Counted from the stretch's first letter, positions 48,797-57,820 are shown. The stretch: DNA of 64,000 nt from Fischerella muscicola SAG 1427-1 = PCC 73103 (GCF_000317245.1 NZ_AJLJ01000176.1:59629-123628); one strand, 5' to 3'. Notes: a model not told the origin generated them from the sequence alone. Translations and numbers: made by a program.

Positions 48797-51049
48797 ATGA
48801 ATATTGATTTGCGGGCATATCGTCAGAAGGCAGGCATGGATCAAGTACAGGTTGCTAATATCCTGGGCATCTCTCACGAAGAAGTTTGTCTTTATGAACA
48901 GGCTCCTGAAACAGTTCCAATGGGGCTTTTAATAAAATGGCTACAAATATTTGGGGTTGACATAGCAGTAGCAATGTCAGCACCGATACCACAACTTAAA
49001 GCGATTGATCCAGGAACTCCATATACTGAACTTTATCGCAGGCTGAATTTAGTGAATCAGTACATTGATGCGGCTTCTCCTGTAGACACCTTTAATCTGC
49101 CAACACAACCAACTACTCCGAATGATCTCAAAAAACAACTAAAGCTTTACAAGCAAAAGCCGAATGTGGTCTTAACTGGAGGCTTTGATGCAGGCAAATC
49201 ACATATGGCAAACGCTCTTTTGGGTGGCAAAAATTTGCCAGTTGGCTATCAACCTGCAACACGAGTAATCACATTTATTCGTCATATTGATGATCGTCCT
49301 GAATGGTTAAAAGAAAATGTTTTGATTTTTGATGAGGACTTTTGGTTCAAAGATGAGAAAGGCAAGCAAATCATTGACTTATTATTTTTAGACAACCAGG
49401 AACGTTGCGAGACACATTGCGTACAATCGGGAAACTTTGATATTTTGCAGAAATATGGAGTGCATGGAGAATATGAAGATATAGCAGCCCATGCAGCCCT
49501 AGTCTATATGGATTCCCCCCTGCTAAAAGCTTGTAATTTGATAGACCTCCCTGGATACTCAGATCAACCAGATGAAGTTTCAAAGGATGTTGCAAAGGCT
49601 AATAGTGCCGCACAAATAGCCGATGTCTTACTGTATGCTTCGCCTGCTAAAGGTCATATTAATGGTCAAGACATGATACGCCTTGGCAGCTTAATGCGTT
49701 TACTTCCTGCTCCAGAAAATGAATGCAGTAATTTTCCAACACTTGGCAATCTTTTTATTGTGGCGACCCATGCTGATCCCAGTATCTCTGACGAAGACTT
49801 GAAAGGAATATCAGATAAAGCTGCAAAAAGATTATACAACAACCTAAGCGAAACGGTTTTAGAGCGTCGGAGAGAACAAACAAATCGCGCTATTACTGAA
49901 GCAGATTTACGACAAAGACTTTTCACATTTTGGTCAGAAAGACCTGACCGATGTCAGCATTTATTTGATGAATTGACCAAAATATTGGGTGAATCTCTCC
50001 CTGATGTACGTATGCATCGTATTGACAGAGAAATGAAAGCAATCAAGGAGGATAACGCAAAAAAGTACGTTAGTTTGATTGAGGTATACGAAACAAATCT
50101 TACTGCTATAGAAGCAAAAAATGCACAGCGATCGCAATTAGAAGCACTTGAAGCAAATGAATCTAGTCGTCAACAAGAAACTGAGCAGAAACGCGAAAAA
50201 GTTTGTCAACGTATTCAACATTTAAAACAAGATACGAGAACTTCATTTCAAAAGTATACACAGCAACTATTGACCGTCGAATCTGTAGAAAGCATTATCC
50301 GCAACAAATATGACGAAAAAAAAGAAGCAAAGGAGTTTCTTGCTGGTTATCTAATTGAGAAACTTCAAAATGAGATTGAACAAATCATAAAAGTAAATTC
50401 TGATAAATTCAGACATGAAATTGAAGATTTCTTGAAGTCATATGAAGTAAAGCTTCCAAATTTAAATGTATGTATAAACATACCATTTGATTTTCTAGGT
50501 GCTTTTTTAGGTGGACTTGCAGGTCTAAATAGCATCGGAGCCTTATCTGCTTGGGCAGCAGCACTGGGAAATCTTGGTGGTTACATCTTAGTTGCTAAAT
50601 TGGTCAGCCTTCTATCAGCACTCGGAATTGGTTTTGGTTTTACAGGTGGGACTGCTGGAGTTATTGCTGCCGTTGCAGCTATTGGTGGTCCTATCGTGCT
50701 TTTTATAGGTTTATCTGCTGCATTTGCTTTTGGAGTGTGGGGCTTATTGGGTGAATCTTGGCAAAAACGTTTAGCAAAGCAGACAGTTAAATATTTTGAG
50801 GAACAAAATATATGCCAAAAGTTCTGTGAAGGAATTGATGAATATTGGCAAGATACAGCTAATAGTTTTGAAAAAGGTGCTGATGCAGTAGAAACTGACT
50901 GGAGCAATAAGTATCTTCCACATCTGAGGGATATTACTTCTGCCACTCCTGAGTCTAAGGAACATATTGAGGAGATTGTCAAAAAGCTTCAGCAACTTAC
51001 AGATTTCTTTGCTGAAATTCCTTGGTTGAATATTAATTTGCAATGTTGA
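48797..51049 (+). CDS. Xre-type HTH fused to dynamin-like GTPase
   Basis: A 750-residue protein I do not recognise as a named family. Residues 4-55 form an Xre/HTH_3 domain (LRAYRQKAGMDQVQVANILGISHEEVCLYE). A large GTPase domain follows: G1 GGFDAGKS (128-135), a candidate G2 Thr in PATRVITF, G3 DLPG (250-253) and a G4-like ATHAD (323-327). Helical, coiled-coil regions cover about 410-540. A long Gly/Ala/Leu-rich hydrophobic stretch at about 558-656 suits membrane insertion, as in bacterial dynamin-like proteins. A helical tail of about 90 residues ends the protein. An N-terminal DNA-binding-type domain on a membrane-remodelling GTPase is unusual. Dynamin-like GTPases act in membrane maintenance or phage defence; the role here is open. 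Confidence 0.85.
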   Translation: MNIDLRAYRQKAGMDQVQVANILGISHEEVCLYEQAPETVPMGLLIKWLQIFGVDIAVAMSAPIPQLKAIDPGTPYTELYRRLNLVNQYIDAASPVDTFNLPTQPTTPNDLKKQLKLYKQKPNVVLTGGFDAGKSHMANALLGGKNLPVGYQPATRVITFIRHIDDRPEWLKENVLIFDEDFWFKDEKGKQIIDLLFLDNQERCETHCVQSGNFDILQKYGVHGEYEDIAAHAALVYMDSPLLKACNLIDLPGYSDQPDEVSKDVAKANSAAQIADVLLYASPAKGHINGQDMIRLGSLMRLLPAPENECSNFPTLGNLFIVATHADPSISDEDLKGISDKAAKRLYNNLSETVLERRREQTNRAITEADLRQRLFTFWSERPDRCQHLFDELTKILGESLPDVRMHRIDREMKAIKEDNAKKYVSLIEVYETNLTAIEAKNAQRSQLEALEANESSRQQETEQKREKVCQRIQHLKQDTRTSFQKYTQQLLTVESVESIIRNKYDEKKEAKEFLAGYLIEKLQNEIEQIIKVNSDKFRHEIEDFLKSYEVKLPNLNVCINIPFDFLGAFLGGLAGLNSIGALSAWAAALGNLGGYILVAKLVSLLSALGIGFGFTGGTAGVIAAVAAIGGPIVLFIGLSAAFAFGVWGLLGESWQKRLAKQTVKYFEEQNICQKFCEGIDEYWQDTANSFEKGADAVETDWSNKYLPHLRDITSATPESKEHIEEIVKKLQQLTDFFAEIPWLNINLQC

Positions 51050-51522
51050 TTTAATAGGTAAACTTCTGTCGTCAAGCACGTAGATAACTATCTTGTCATT
51101 GTGGTTGGCGACATGCTCCGGTACGGTACTTTTAAGATGCCACTATGATCACAAATTTGATTAATGTTATTGCGTATTATGCTAGCACTCTACCTGCTAA
51201 ATTAAGAAGATATTTTGGTAATGCGATCGCACTTGATTACAACTAATTATATTTACACTTCTACATTAACCCACAACATATTCTGCATTTTCAGCACTTT
51301 TCTACGATACAAGAGCTATTTACTGTAATACTTTTACTGTCGGCGATCGCCAACAGCAGAGCGTAGCATCGTCGCAATTCCCGCGTCTCCACCTCTGGGC
51401 CTCACCGCGTCAACCTCTAATAGGATTTTGGATTGACCGACTACCATTTTGAGTACTTTGGGCCTCAAAGAAAGATATAGTTAATATTTGTTGAATATTG
51501 AGAAATTTCGTAAGCAATACCT
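51050..51522. other. intergenic region with HIP1 palindrome
   Basis: 473 bases. CTGTCGGCGATCGCCAACAG at 51337-51356 is a near-perfect palindrome built around GCGATCGC. GCGTAGCATCGTCGC near 51361 resembles the dispersed repeat mosaic at 37310. No gene or RNA recognised. Confidence 0.45.
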
Positions 51523-52200
51523 ATGACAGCAGTATCGTCAATTTTTCTGGCTGGGGCGAGTCGAGGTGTGGGTCGAGAAATAGCCCAATGCTTGGTTTCG
51601 CAAAAATCTCAAGTCAAAGCACTCTTAAGAACTGATGCAACTCGTCATGAACTAGAAGCACTGGGAATAAAAGTGGTTCTAGGAGATGCGATGAATGTTG
51701 AGGATGTCGAACGTGCAATGCTGGGAGATGAATCCATTGATGTTGTGATCACAACGATTGGTGGTTTAGCTAAAGATAACAGTAGAGCAGATTATATAGG
51801 TAATAAAAATCTCATTGATGTGGCGGTCAAAGCAGGAGTCAAAAAGTTTATTTTGGTAACTTCTATTGGTAGTGGGAACAGTGTTGTAGCTTTATCTCCA
51901 CAAATCTTAGAAGCATTACAGCCAGTTTTAATTGATAAGGAAAAAGCCGAACAACATTTAATTGCCAGTGGGCTTAATTATACTATTATTCGCCCTGGTG
52001 GATTGCAGTCTGAATCTGCAACTGGGAATGGAGTTTTAACTGAAAATCCTGCTATTGCTGGTATGATTAATCGGGCAGATGTGGCACAATTAGTTTGCCG
52101 TTGTTTAAATTCTGATGCTGCTAACAATAAAGTTTTGTCAGCACTAGATGCAAATATGTTGTTTGGACAACCAGAGTTTGAAAAATTTCATCTAGATTGA
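51523..52200 (+). CDS. NAD(P)-binding Rossmann protein (NmrA/SDR-like)
   Basis: A 225-residue atypical short-chain dehydrogenase. The nucleotide-binding loop GASRGVGREIAQCL (residues about 9-22) and the Arg-containing strand VKALLRTD suggest NADP(H) preference. VVITTIGGLAKDN and KFILVTSIGSGNS follow, with no clear YxxxK catalytic pair; instead EKAEQHLIASGLNYTIIRPGGLQ, typical of the NmrA-like/HSCARG group of sensors and epimerase-like proteins. The reaction is unknown. It is followed after 61 bases by the frameshifted hydrolase in the same direction, so the two may be co-transcribed. Confidence 0.85.
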   Translation: MTAVSSIFLAGASRGVGREIAQCLVSQKSQVKALLRTDATRHELEALGIKVVLGDAMNVEDVERAMLGDESIDVVITTIGGLAKDNSRADYIGNKNLIDVAVKAGVKKFILVTSIGSGNSVVALSPQILEALQPVLIDKEKAEQHLIASGLNYTIIRPGGLQSESATGNGVLTENPAIAGMINRADVAQLVCRCLNSDAANNKVLSALDANMLFGQPEFEKFHLD

Positions 52201-52261
52201 TTTGAGAAAGTTCTGCTTGGCAGTTAAGATTTGATATTAGTAACGTAAGATACTATGTGAC

Positions 52262-53244
52262 ATGACTGTTCGTGCGTTCTTTCAAACAGCAAAAGTCGAA
52301 ACTGTTAAGCCTCCTTACGATACGATTTATCTCAAAATCTTGTATCCAGCACAAATGTCAGGTAGCCATACAGAAAATAACCTGGGAATTGTGCCTGTCG
52401 ATCGCCAAAAAGCCCCCTTTCCAGTGGTAATTTTTTTAACGGGTTTAACTGTGAAGCCCATATATATCAATGGTTAGCAGTGAAACTGGTTGAACGTGGA
52501 CTAGTGGTGGTTACATTTAACTGGGTTGCAGAAAACCTTCCAGGAGTCGTCAGCCTAACTCCAGGAGTGGATATCACTACATGGAAACCTGAAATCTATG
52601 GTACTGTTCCCACTGCTTCTGCTTTACCGACACTGCTAGCAAAACTACAACAGTTGCAAGCAGAGGGAATTCTAGCTGGGATGCTTGACTTAGAACAGGT
52701 AATTTTAGGTGGACACTCAGCAGGTGGGAGAGTGGCGATCGAAAACGCTAACCCAAGTTTTTTCCCACAGGTAGCAGCATCTTTTGCTTATGCTGGCCAT
52801 TCTATGGGAGGGACAATTATGGGATACGAAGCAGGTACGATTTTACCTCTACCAGATTCTCTACCGATGTTATTGATTGGGGGAACTCGTGATGGAGTGA
52901 TTGCAAATAGTAGCGATCGCTATGGGATCACTTCAGGTGATGCAACCACTGCTGTAACACGTACATTCCAAGAAGCAATTGCTGGAGGACGAAATGATAG
53001 CTATTTGGTGTTTCTAGAGGGAGCAAACCATTTTATCATTGCTGATCCTTTCGACTTCACCACAGGTAGAGCATTTCTTGACTTTCCCACTACTCAAAGT
53101 CCAGAAGCATTGCGGTCATTAATGGCAGATATGATTGGTTTATTTATTGATGCCCATGTTCGCCATCAAACAGAAGCATTTAATGAATTAAATCGATTAT
53201 TGAATAATTCTAAGACTTTGATTCAATCATGGCAAAGTAAATAG
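52262..53244 (+). pseudogene. alpha/beta hydrolase (chlorophyllase/PAF-acetylhydrolase-like), one-base frameshift
   Basis: Two frames together encode one protein. Residues 1-59 (MTVRAFFQTAKVETVKPPYD...PFPVVIF) read in one frame to a run of seven T (52431-52437), after which that frame stops at 52475. If one T is added the text continues FNGFNCEAHIYQWLAVKLVERGLVVVTFNW and on to 53244 without interruption. The downstream part carries the nucleophile elbow GGHSAGG, an acidic residue in GTRDG and a histidine in GANHF, so the Ser-Asp-His triad is intact. Possible explanations are a recent mutation, a sequencing error in a homopolymer, or transcriptional slippage at the T run. The enzyme would hydrolyse a small ester or lipid; the substrate is unknown. 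Confidence 0.85.
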
Positions 53245-53316
53245 TTAAATCAATTGAGGATTATAACAGTTTTTTGCATATTTTCTTTGAGGAATGATTT
53301 AAAACTAGATTAGCAT

Positions 53317-53757
53317 CTACTCTCCAGAAACTTGACATAATATAGTTCTTTTACGCGGCCCATCTAATTCAAAAAATAAAACTGACTGATAAGTTCCCAA
53401 TCCTAATTTTCCATCAACAATAGGGATGAGTTCACTATTATTCAGCATCATTGCCATCAGATGAGAATGAGCATTCATTGGTTCATCTGGTGGAATGTTT
53501 TTTCTTAGATGCAAATCATTATGTAAGTAGCTATCTGATTCTGGTGCTATCTTTTGTAAAAATACTTTGATATCTGCTAGTAATCTCTCTTCATATTCAT
53601 TAATAGCTAAAGCAGTTGTCGTATGACGAGAAAATACTAAGACTTGACCATTTTGAATTGGAGTTGAAGAAATAAAAGCCTCAATTTGAGGAGTAATATT
53701 ATGAATATTAATTCCCAGATTCGTTTCTACTTCAATGAATTTACTAATAATTGGCAT
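53317..53757 (-). CDS. YjbQ family protein (UPF0047)
   Basis: A 146-residue YjbQ/UPF0047 protein. The family signature is FSRHTTTALAINEYEERLLADI (residues about 43-64), DLHLRKNIPPDEPMNAHSHLMAMML with conserved histidines, and GTYQSVLFFELDGPRKR. Family members have weak thiamine-phosphate synthase activity in vitro, the source of the usual 'secondary thiamine-phosphate synthase' label; the physiological role is unclear. Single gene, convergent with the broken hydrolase. The family assignment is secure. Confidence 0.92.
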   Translation of the reverse strand: MPIISKFIEVETNLGINIHNITPQIEAFISSTPIQNGQVLVFSRHTTTALAINEYEERLLADIKVFLQKIAPESDSYLHNDLHLRKNIPPDEPMNAHSHLMAMMLNNSELIPIVDGKLGLGTYQSVLFFELDGPRKRTILCQVSGE

Positions 53758-53838
53758 TTCTTAGAAATTATTAGAATCAACAATTAATCTTCACACTATA
53801 TAGTTAACCACAAAGGCTCCAATAAAATCATTCTTTGT

Positions 53839-53897
53839 GTCTACCCTTACAGGTAGGCGCGTAAGCGACTTCTGCAAGTAGCCGCTCCGCGTCTATG
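53839..53897. repeat. dispersed AAGTAGCCGCTCCGCGTCTA repeat
   Basis: GTAGGCGCGTAAGCGACTTC followed by GCAAGTAGCCGCTCCGCGTC, a member of the mosaic repeat family at 37310-37515 and 40977-40996. It lies between the YjbQ and aminotransferase genes. Confidence 0.7.
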
Positions 53898-53923
53898 TGT
53901 CTTTGTGTTTTATTACCCAAATT

Positions 53924-55111
53924 TTAACTATTAACAATCTTTTTCAAACCTCTAACTAATCTTTCTATTCCCTCTTTGGCTGTCTCTTTTTGCAATGCAC
54001 CGTAAGCAACACGCAGGTAACATCCCTTATTCATACCAAAAGTAGTCCCAGGGATGACTGCTATTTGATGTTCCTGAATTAATCTTTTAACTAATTCAAA
54101 AGTATCGATTTCGGTATTAACTTTAAGAAAGAAATAGAAAGCACCCTCAGCAGGAGCAATTTTACATAATCCTTCTAAACATTGAAGAGAATCAATGACC
54201 AATTCTCGCACTTGAGCGATCGCTTGAATATTATTTTTCAAATAATCCGGTTTTGTCTGCAAAGCACCCAAGGCTGCATACTGGGAAACCACAGGTGGAC
54301 AAATCAAATTTGTATCCTGGACTTTTTTCACAGCGACAAGCAGGTGTTTGGGGATCACCATATAACCAATACGCCAGCTAGCAAAACCGTAAGCTTTGGA
54401 AAGGCTGTATAGAGAAATAGTATATTCACTACTATCAGGAAATGCAGCCGGGGAAGTATGTTTGACTCCGTTATAAGTAAAGTATTCATAGGCTTCATCG
54501 CTGATGTGGTAGATACCGCGATCGCGACAAATTTGATTTACCTCTTGCAAGACTGCTTGGCTATATACAACCCCAGTCGGATTATTAGGGGAAATTGTCA
54601 CTACAGCTTTTGTTTTTGAGGTGATAGCTTGGGCGATCGCATCGGGACGCAGTTGATAATTTTCATCAGTTTCTACTAATACTGGATGACAACCCGCCAT
54701 TGTAGTTGCCATTTCATGATTGAAATAGTAGGGGGTATTCAAAATAATTTCATCCCCAACATTAGTAATAGCAAGAATGGCATTCATAAATGCCATGTTG
54801 CTACCAGCAGTCACAACAATACAATTATCTGTATTGATTTTGATATGATTAAAAGTCTGTAATTTTGCTGCAATTACTGTTAGTAACGAGGGTATTCCTT
54901 CTACAGCTTTGTAGAGATGATTAGTTGGTTCAGCGAAAAATTTTGCTAAATATTCGGTGGCTTCTGGTGGTGGCGCGTAAGCAACTACACCTTGTCCCAA
55001 AGAAATTGTTCCGGGATTGTTATTAATCAATTCGCCAACTAAAGGAATAATAGGCGACTGCACCGCCTCCATACGGGAGGTAAAATTTTGCTTGACAATA
55101 GCTTGATTCAT
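53924..55111 (-). CDS. PLP-dependent aminotransferase (class I/II)
   Basis: A 395-residue fold-type I aminotransferase. The Schiff-base lysine is Lys239 in SLSKAYGFASWRIGY. Other family marks are GQGVVAYAPPPEA near the N-terminus, VTAGSNMAFMNAILAI, TISPNNPTGVVYSQ, SDEAYEYFTY and the Arg in the C-terminal CYLRVAYG. It belongs to the aspartate/aromatic aminotransferase group; the amino-acid substrate cannot be read from the sequence. Standing alone, it may serve in aspartate, arginine or aromatic amino acid metabolism. Length is normal. Confidence 0.93.
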   Translation of the reverse strand: MNQAIVKQNFTSRMEAVQSPIIPLVGELINNNPGTISLGQGVVAYAPPPEATEYLAKFFAEPTNHLYKAVEGIPSLLTVIAAKLQTFNHIKINTDNCIVVTAGSNMAFMNAILAITNVGDEIILNTPYYFNHEMATTMAGCHPVLVETDENYQLRPDAIAQAITSKTKAVVTISPNNPTGVVYSQAVLQEVNQICRDRGIYHISDEAYEYFTYNGVKHTSPAAFPDSSEYTISLYSLSKAYGFASWRIGYMVIPKHLLVAVKKVQDTNLICPPVVSQYAALGALQTKPDYLKNNIQAIAQVRELVIDSLQCLEGLCKIAPAEGAFYFFLKVNTEIDTFELVKRLIQEHQIAVIPGTTFGMNKGCYLRVAYGALQKETAKEGIERLVRGLKKIVNS

Positions 55112-55506
55112 CGAATGCGATGGCTACATTACATGAATTCGAGAAGTGCAATTAATATAGTTTAATTGATCCCTATCATATGTCATTATTAGTAGGTTCA
55201 TAGTTATGTTGATTTTTGTGCATGAAAGGTGGCTGCGGAGGTAAAACTTTTAGTAAGTGCCTTTCTGCTATATCTAGTAATTTATCTGCAACAGTGGGTG
55301 AGGTCAGGAAGCCCCGCACATAGTTTTACAAAGTGTAGGGTATTTCACGTATGCCTCTAACTTAAATATTTGCGAAGATTATTTATGAGTAGGCGATCGC
55401 AACACAAAAATTTAGTCACACCACTCGCCTTATCTATATAAAAAGGTTAGTAGTGTGACTAACATAAGTTCTCTCATTCTGGAGGGACGATTTAGCTAAG
55501 TGATCG
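55112..55506. other. intergenic region with inverted repeat
   Basis: 395 bases. TTAGTCACACCACT (55412-55425) and AGTAGTGTGACTAA (55449-55462) are 14-base arms with one mismatch and a 23-base loop. On the minus strand the stem is followed by ATTTTTGTG, so it looks like the terminator of the small gene at 55507-55710. A stretch near 55300-55330 (GTCAGGAAGCCCCGCAC) reminds me of transposon-end sequence, but I could not support an element. Confidence 0.5.
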
Positions 55507-55710
55507 TTACCAGTCTTGCGAATACCCTAGTATAGAGCGATCATCGTCTGGAATTCGCGTTGGTACACCCAAGTGTTTGCGAGCTTCTTGTTCTGCTAGA
55601 TTTCGGTCTTTTTGGTTGTTAAACTGCCCTTCTTCCAGTAGATACTTGCTGCGTGCTGCCTTGTCACGGGAAGGGACAGAGCCATTTTTCCATTTGTACT
55701 TAAAACCCAT
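55507..55710 (-). CDS. small conserved hypothetical protein
   Basis: A 67-residue, very charged protein (MGFKYKWKNGSVPSRDKAARSKYLLEEG...). The order KWKNGSVPSRDKAARSKYLLEEGQ then NLAEQEARKHLGVPTRIPDDDRSILGY looks conserved and structured. I know of no assigned role. I chose the ATG at 55710; an ATG at 55728 would add six residues (MRHCLL). An inverted repeat with a T run downstream (55412-55462) gives it a plausible terminator, which supports a real transcript. Confidence 0.6.
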   Translation of the reverse strand: MGFKYKWKNGSVPSRDKAARSKYLLEEGQFNNQKDRNLAEQEARKHLGVPTRIPDDDRSILGYSQDW

Positions 55711-55880
55711 GAGCAAGCAATGCCTCAATTTTTATTCAGGTTCAATTTCATCGATGACTAAGACCACCGTTCCTAGTACTGGCTTTTCCCTTGCACCATA
55801 TCTGGTATGGGGGTAAACCTTTTATGGTATGGCTAACAACATATTAGGATCAAGCGAAGCAACTTTAATGAGTGAGATCT

Positions 55881-56069
55881 TTACTCTTGGATAATCAAAA
55901 TTTTTTGCTCCAAATAATGCTGAAGCAAACGATCACTCTTGATAAATTGCCGTATTTCAGTTAACTGTTCGCTGCTAACTTCAGTTACTCCAGGAACAAA
56001 ACGTATTCCTAAAATAAATATCTGAGGTGGGAGATATTTTCCTGTTAGTTTATAATTTACTGTTGCCAC
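55881..56069 (-). CDS. small hypothetical protein
   Basis: A 62-residue protein, MATVNYKLTGKYLPPQIFILGIRFVPGVTEVSSEQLTEI in outline, with a beta-like N-terminus and a helical C-terminus. PPQIFILGIRFVPGVTEVS suggests a compact fold of the kind found in phage or plasmid structural proteins, but that is weak. ATG start; no clear ribosome binding site. Function unknown, reality moderately likely. Confidence 0.45.
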   Translation of the reverse strand: MATVNYKLTGKYLPPQIFILGIRFVPGVTEVSSEQLTEIRQFIKSDRLLQHYLEQKILIIQE

Positions 56070-56266
56070 AAACTCACCATTTTTTCTAAAGCAAACGCGG
56101 AGTGTAAATCTTCTATTGGGCTATTTATCTGGACAAGTAAGCTACACTAAATCATGTGACTAATACCCAATAGAAATATACGGATTAGATAGTTGAGTGA
56201 TAAACTCAAATTGCTCCGCAAGCGCAATTCCTTCATGGATAACCCTTAAGAAATTCCCCATAAGAT

Positions 56267-56524
56267 TCAGTTACTATCATTGGCTTGCAATTTATATTTC
56301 AAGATTGCAGGCTTAACTAGAGACATAGGCAGTAATTTTGCAGTTGTTTGTAGCAAACTCCACAATTCTTCTTTCCATTTAAGGTTTAAAACCTCTGGAT
56401 TTTTGATTCCCAAAGCTTTCAGACATTTAATTATGTCTTTTTTCCTTAATGAATTTGGCTCCACTTCTAAAGCTACAAAACGAGCAAAGCTAGGTGAGAC
56501 AACTAGAGGCATTTCAAAATTCAT
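56267..56524 (-). CDS. small hypothetical protein
   Basis: An 85-residue protein (MNFEMPLVVSPSFARFVALEVEP...). The helical middle RKKDIIKCLKALGIKNPEVLNLKWKEELW and the C-terminal LPMSLVKPAILKYKLQAN are regular. The upstream minus-strand sequence has TGAGGTTTAA seven bases before the ATG, a fair ribosome binding site, which favours this strand over the overlapping 82-codon frame on the plus strand. Function unknown. Confidence 0.5.
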   Translation of the reverse strand: MNFEMPLVVSPSFARFVALEVEPNSLRKKDIIKCLKALGIKNPEVLNLKWKEELWSLLQTTAKLLPMSLVKPAILKYKLQANDSN

Positions 56525-56684
56525 TTAAACCTCACGAGAGTATAGAAGTAGTTAAATTAAGTGCAATTTGTCATTAATGGGGTTTAGAAATTAAACCATG
56601 AGATCACAAGAATAAGATTTAGCAGCAAGAGGTAAACATGCTCATCTGAACTAAATATCAAATTCTTCTTATGCAATAAACAGC

Positions 56685-56954
56685 TTACACATGAGACGAT
56701 GATCTTTTGTCTACCTTCGTAATAGCTTTATTAACTCTGAGATTACGACCCATAAATTCAGTGTCTAAGAGTGAGTAAATTGCTGCTGCTTCTTCAGCCT
56801 CTGTTTTCATTTCTACAAAAGCAAATCCTCTCCTCTCACCACTTTGCTGACATTTAGGCAAGCGAACTTTAATTACAGATCCATATTCTGAAAATATCTG
56901 TTTGAGGTCATCTTCCTGAACCTCTTCAGAGAGATTTCCCACATAGATTGACAT
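56685..56954 (-). CDS. RRM RNA-binding protein (cyanobacterial Rbp type)
   Basis: A single RRM domain of 89 residues. RNP2 is IYVGNL (residues 3-8) and RNP1 is RRGFAFVEM (about 46-54). It is the short type without a Gly-rich tail, ending TKVDKRSSSHV. Rbp proteins in filamentous cyanobacteria are largely cold-induced and act as RNA chaperones or in mRNA localisation. GGAG six bases before the ATG at 56954 sets the start. The 5' leader (56955-57044) shares two conserved blocks with that of the second RRM gene downstream at 57545. Confidence 0.93.
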   Translation of the reverse strand: MSIYVGNLSEEVQEDDLKQIFSEYGSVIKVRLPKCQQSGERRGFAFVEMKTEAEEAAAIYSLLDTEFMGRNLRVNKAITKVDKRSSSHV

Positions 56955-56979
56955 AAGAATCTCCAATATCTAATAGGGT

Positions 56980-57044
56980 GTAGAGATTTAGATCCGGAGA
57001 GGTGCTAATTGTGGTCAATCACATAGCCGAAAATAATTCTCGAT
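56980..57044 (-). promoter_or_regulatory. conserved 5' leader of RRM gene (copy A)
   Basis: Block 1, on the minus strand CACCTCTCCGGATCTAAATC and onward (56980-57004), and block 2, ATCGAGAATTATTTTCGGCT and onward (57021-57044). Both blocks recur in the same order and distance from the ATG in front of the other RRM gene. Probably promoter plus leader involved in temperature response; the mechanism is inference. Confidence 0.8.
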
Positions 57045-57137
57045 GCTTTAACCCTAACATAGAATATTGATTTACGCTTATGAGATTCTACATTGAGCCT
57101 TTTACCTATTTCACTAACACACGAATGTAGATCTCAT

Positions 57138-57353
57138 TTATCCTACGCTATAGGCTGGCATTTCTTGATAACAATGACCACAACGCCAGTAAATACCTCC
57201 TAAACGTATATGACACAGTAGAGCATATGAACAGCAAGGACAAGTATGCTTACCCTGCATAGATTCCCAAATATATGTGGCTGTATTCGCTTGACTGTTA
57301 TCAGTTGTAAAATGAGTCAGTGCTTGACTCGACCTATTGAATAAAAGTTGCAT
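57138..57353 (-). CDS. zinc-ribbon-like small protein between RRM genes
   Basis: A 71-residue protein with two Cys pairs: CPCC in GKHTCPCCSYALL and CGHC in YWRCGHCYQEMPAY, spaced as a zinc ribbon (residues about 38-64). The first 30 residues (MQLLFNRSSQALTHFTTDN) are polar. I do not know a named family, but it lies between and in the same direction as two RRM genes, so a link to RNA handling or stress is plausible. ATG at 57353. Confidence 0.65.
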   Translation of the reverse strand: MQLLFNRSSQALTHFTTDNSQANTATYIWESMQGKHTCPCCSYALLCHIRLGGIYWRCGHCYQEMPAYSVG

Positions 57354-57544
57354 TTTTTATCCTAAATTTTGGTGAAATTAGATAAATATTTCACCATATA
57401 TGACAATAGTAATTTGTAATTTATTTTGCAATTGTTCTTGATAATTCAAATTTTAAATCTCTAGATAATTGATGGCCATTTTTTTATTTAACTAGAGTAA
57501 TTTTTTTAAAATTATCAATTGTTTAGTCACTCTACACACATTTC

Positions 57545-57796
57545 TCAAATGCTGTACTCAGTCATGGCTCTATTAACTTTGAGGCTATGTCCCATCAACT
57601 CAATACCTCTCAAAGCTCGAATTGCTGCTGCTTCCTCAGCACCTGTAGCCATTTCGACAACCGCAAATCCTCTCTTCTCACCAGTTTTTTGATTCAAAGA
57701 TACTTGAATTTTCTTAACATATCCATATTCAGAAAAAATCACTTTGAGGTCATTTTCTTCAACTTCATCAGATAGATTACTAATATAAATTGACAT
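57545..57796 (-). CDS. RRM RNA-binding protein (cyanobacterial Rbp type, copy B)
   Basis: A single 83-residue RRM. RNP2 is IYISNL (residues 3-8) and RNP1 is KRGFAVVEM (about 46-54; Val where Phe is usual in the third aromatic position). It ends HSLKVNRAMTEYSI without a Gly-rich tail. It is a close paralog of the protein at 56685. The start is fixed by CAGGAG six bases before the ATG. Its leader carries the same two conserved blocks as copy A. Expected to be an RNA chaperone; the weaker RNP1 may alter RNA binding. Confidence 0.93.
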   Translation of the reverse strand: MSIYISNLSDEVEENDLKVIFSEYGYVKKIQVSLNQKTGEKRGFAVVEMATGAEEAAAIRALRGIELMGHSLKVNRAMTEYSI

Positions 57797-57820
57797 AAAA
57801 AATCTCCTGAATCAAAAGAT

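Noticed and set aside
55290..55330. Possible remnant of an IS200/IS605-type element end
   Set aside because: Only a short resemblance (GTCAGGAAGCCCCGCAC); no transposase remnant or paired end found.
56280..56528. 82-codon plus-strand frame opposite the 85-residue gene
   Set aside because: The minus-strand frame has the better ribosome binding site and more protein-like composition.
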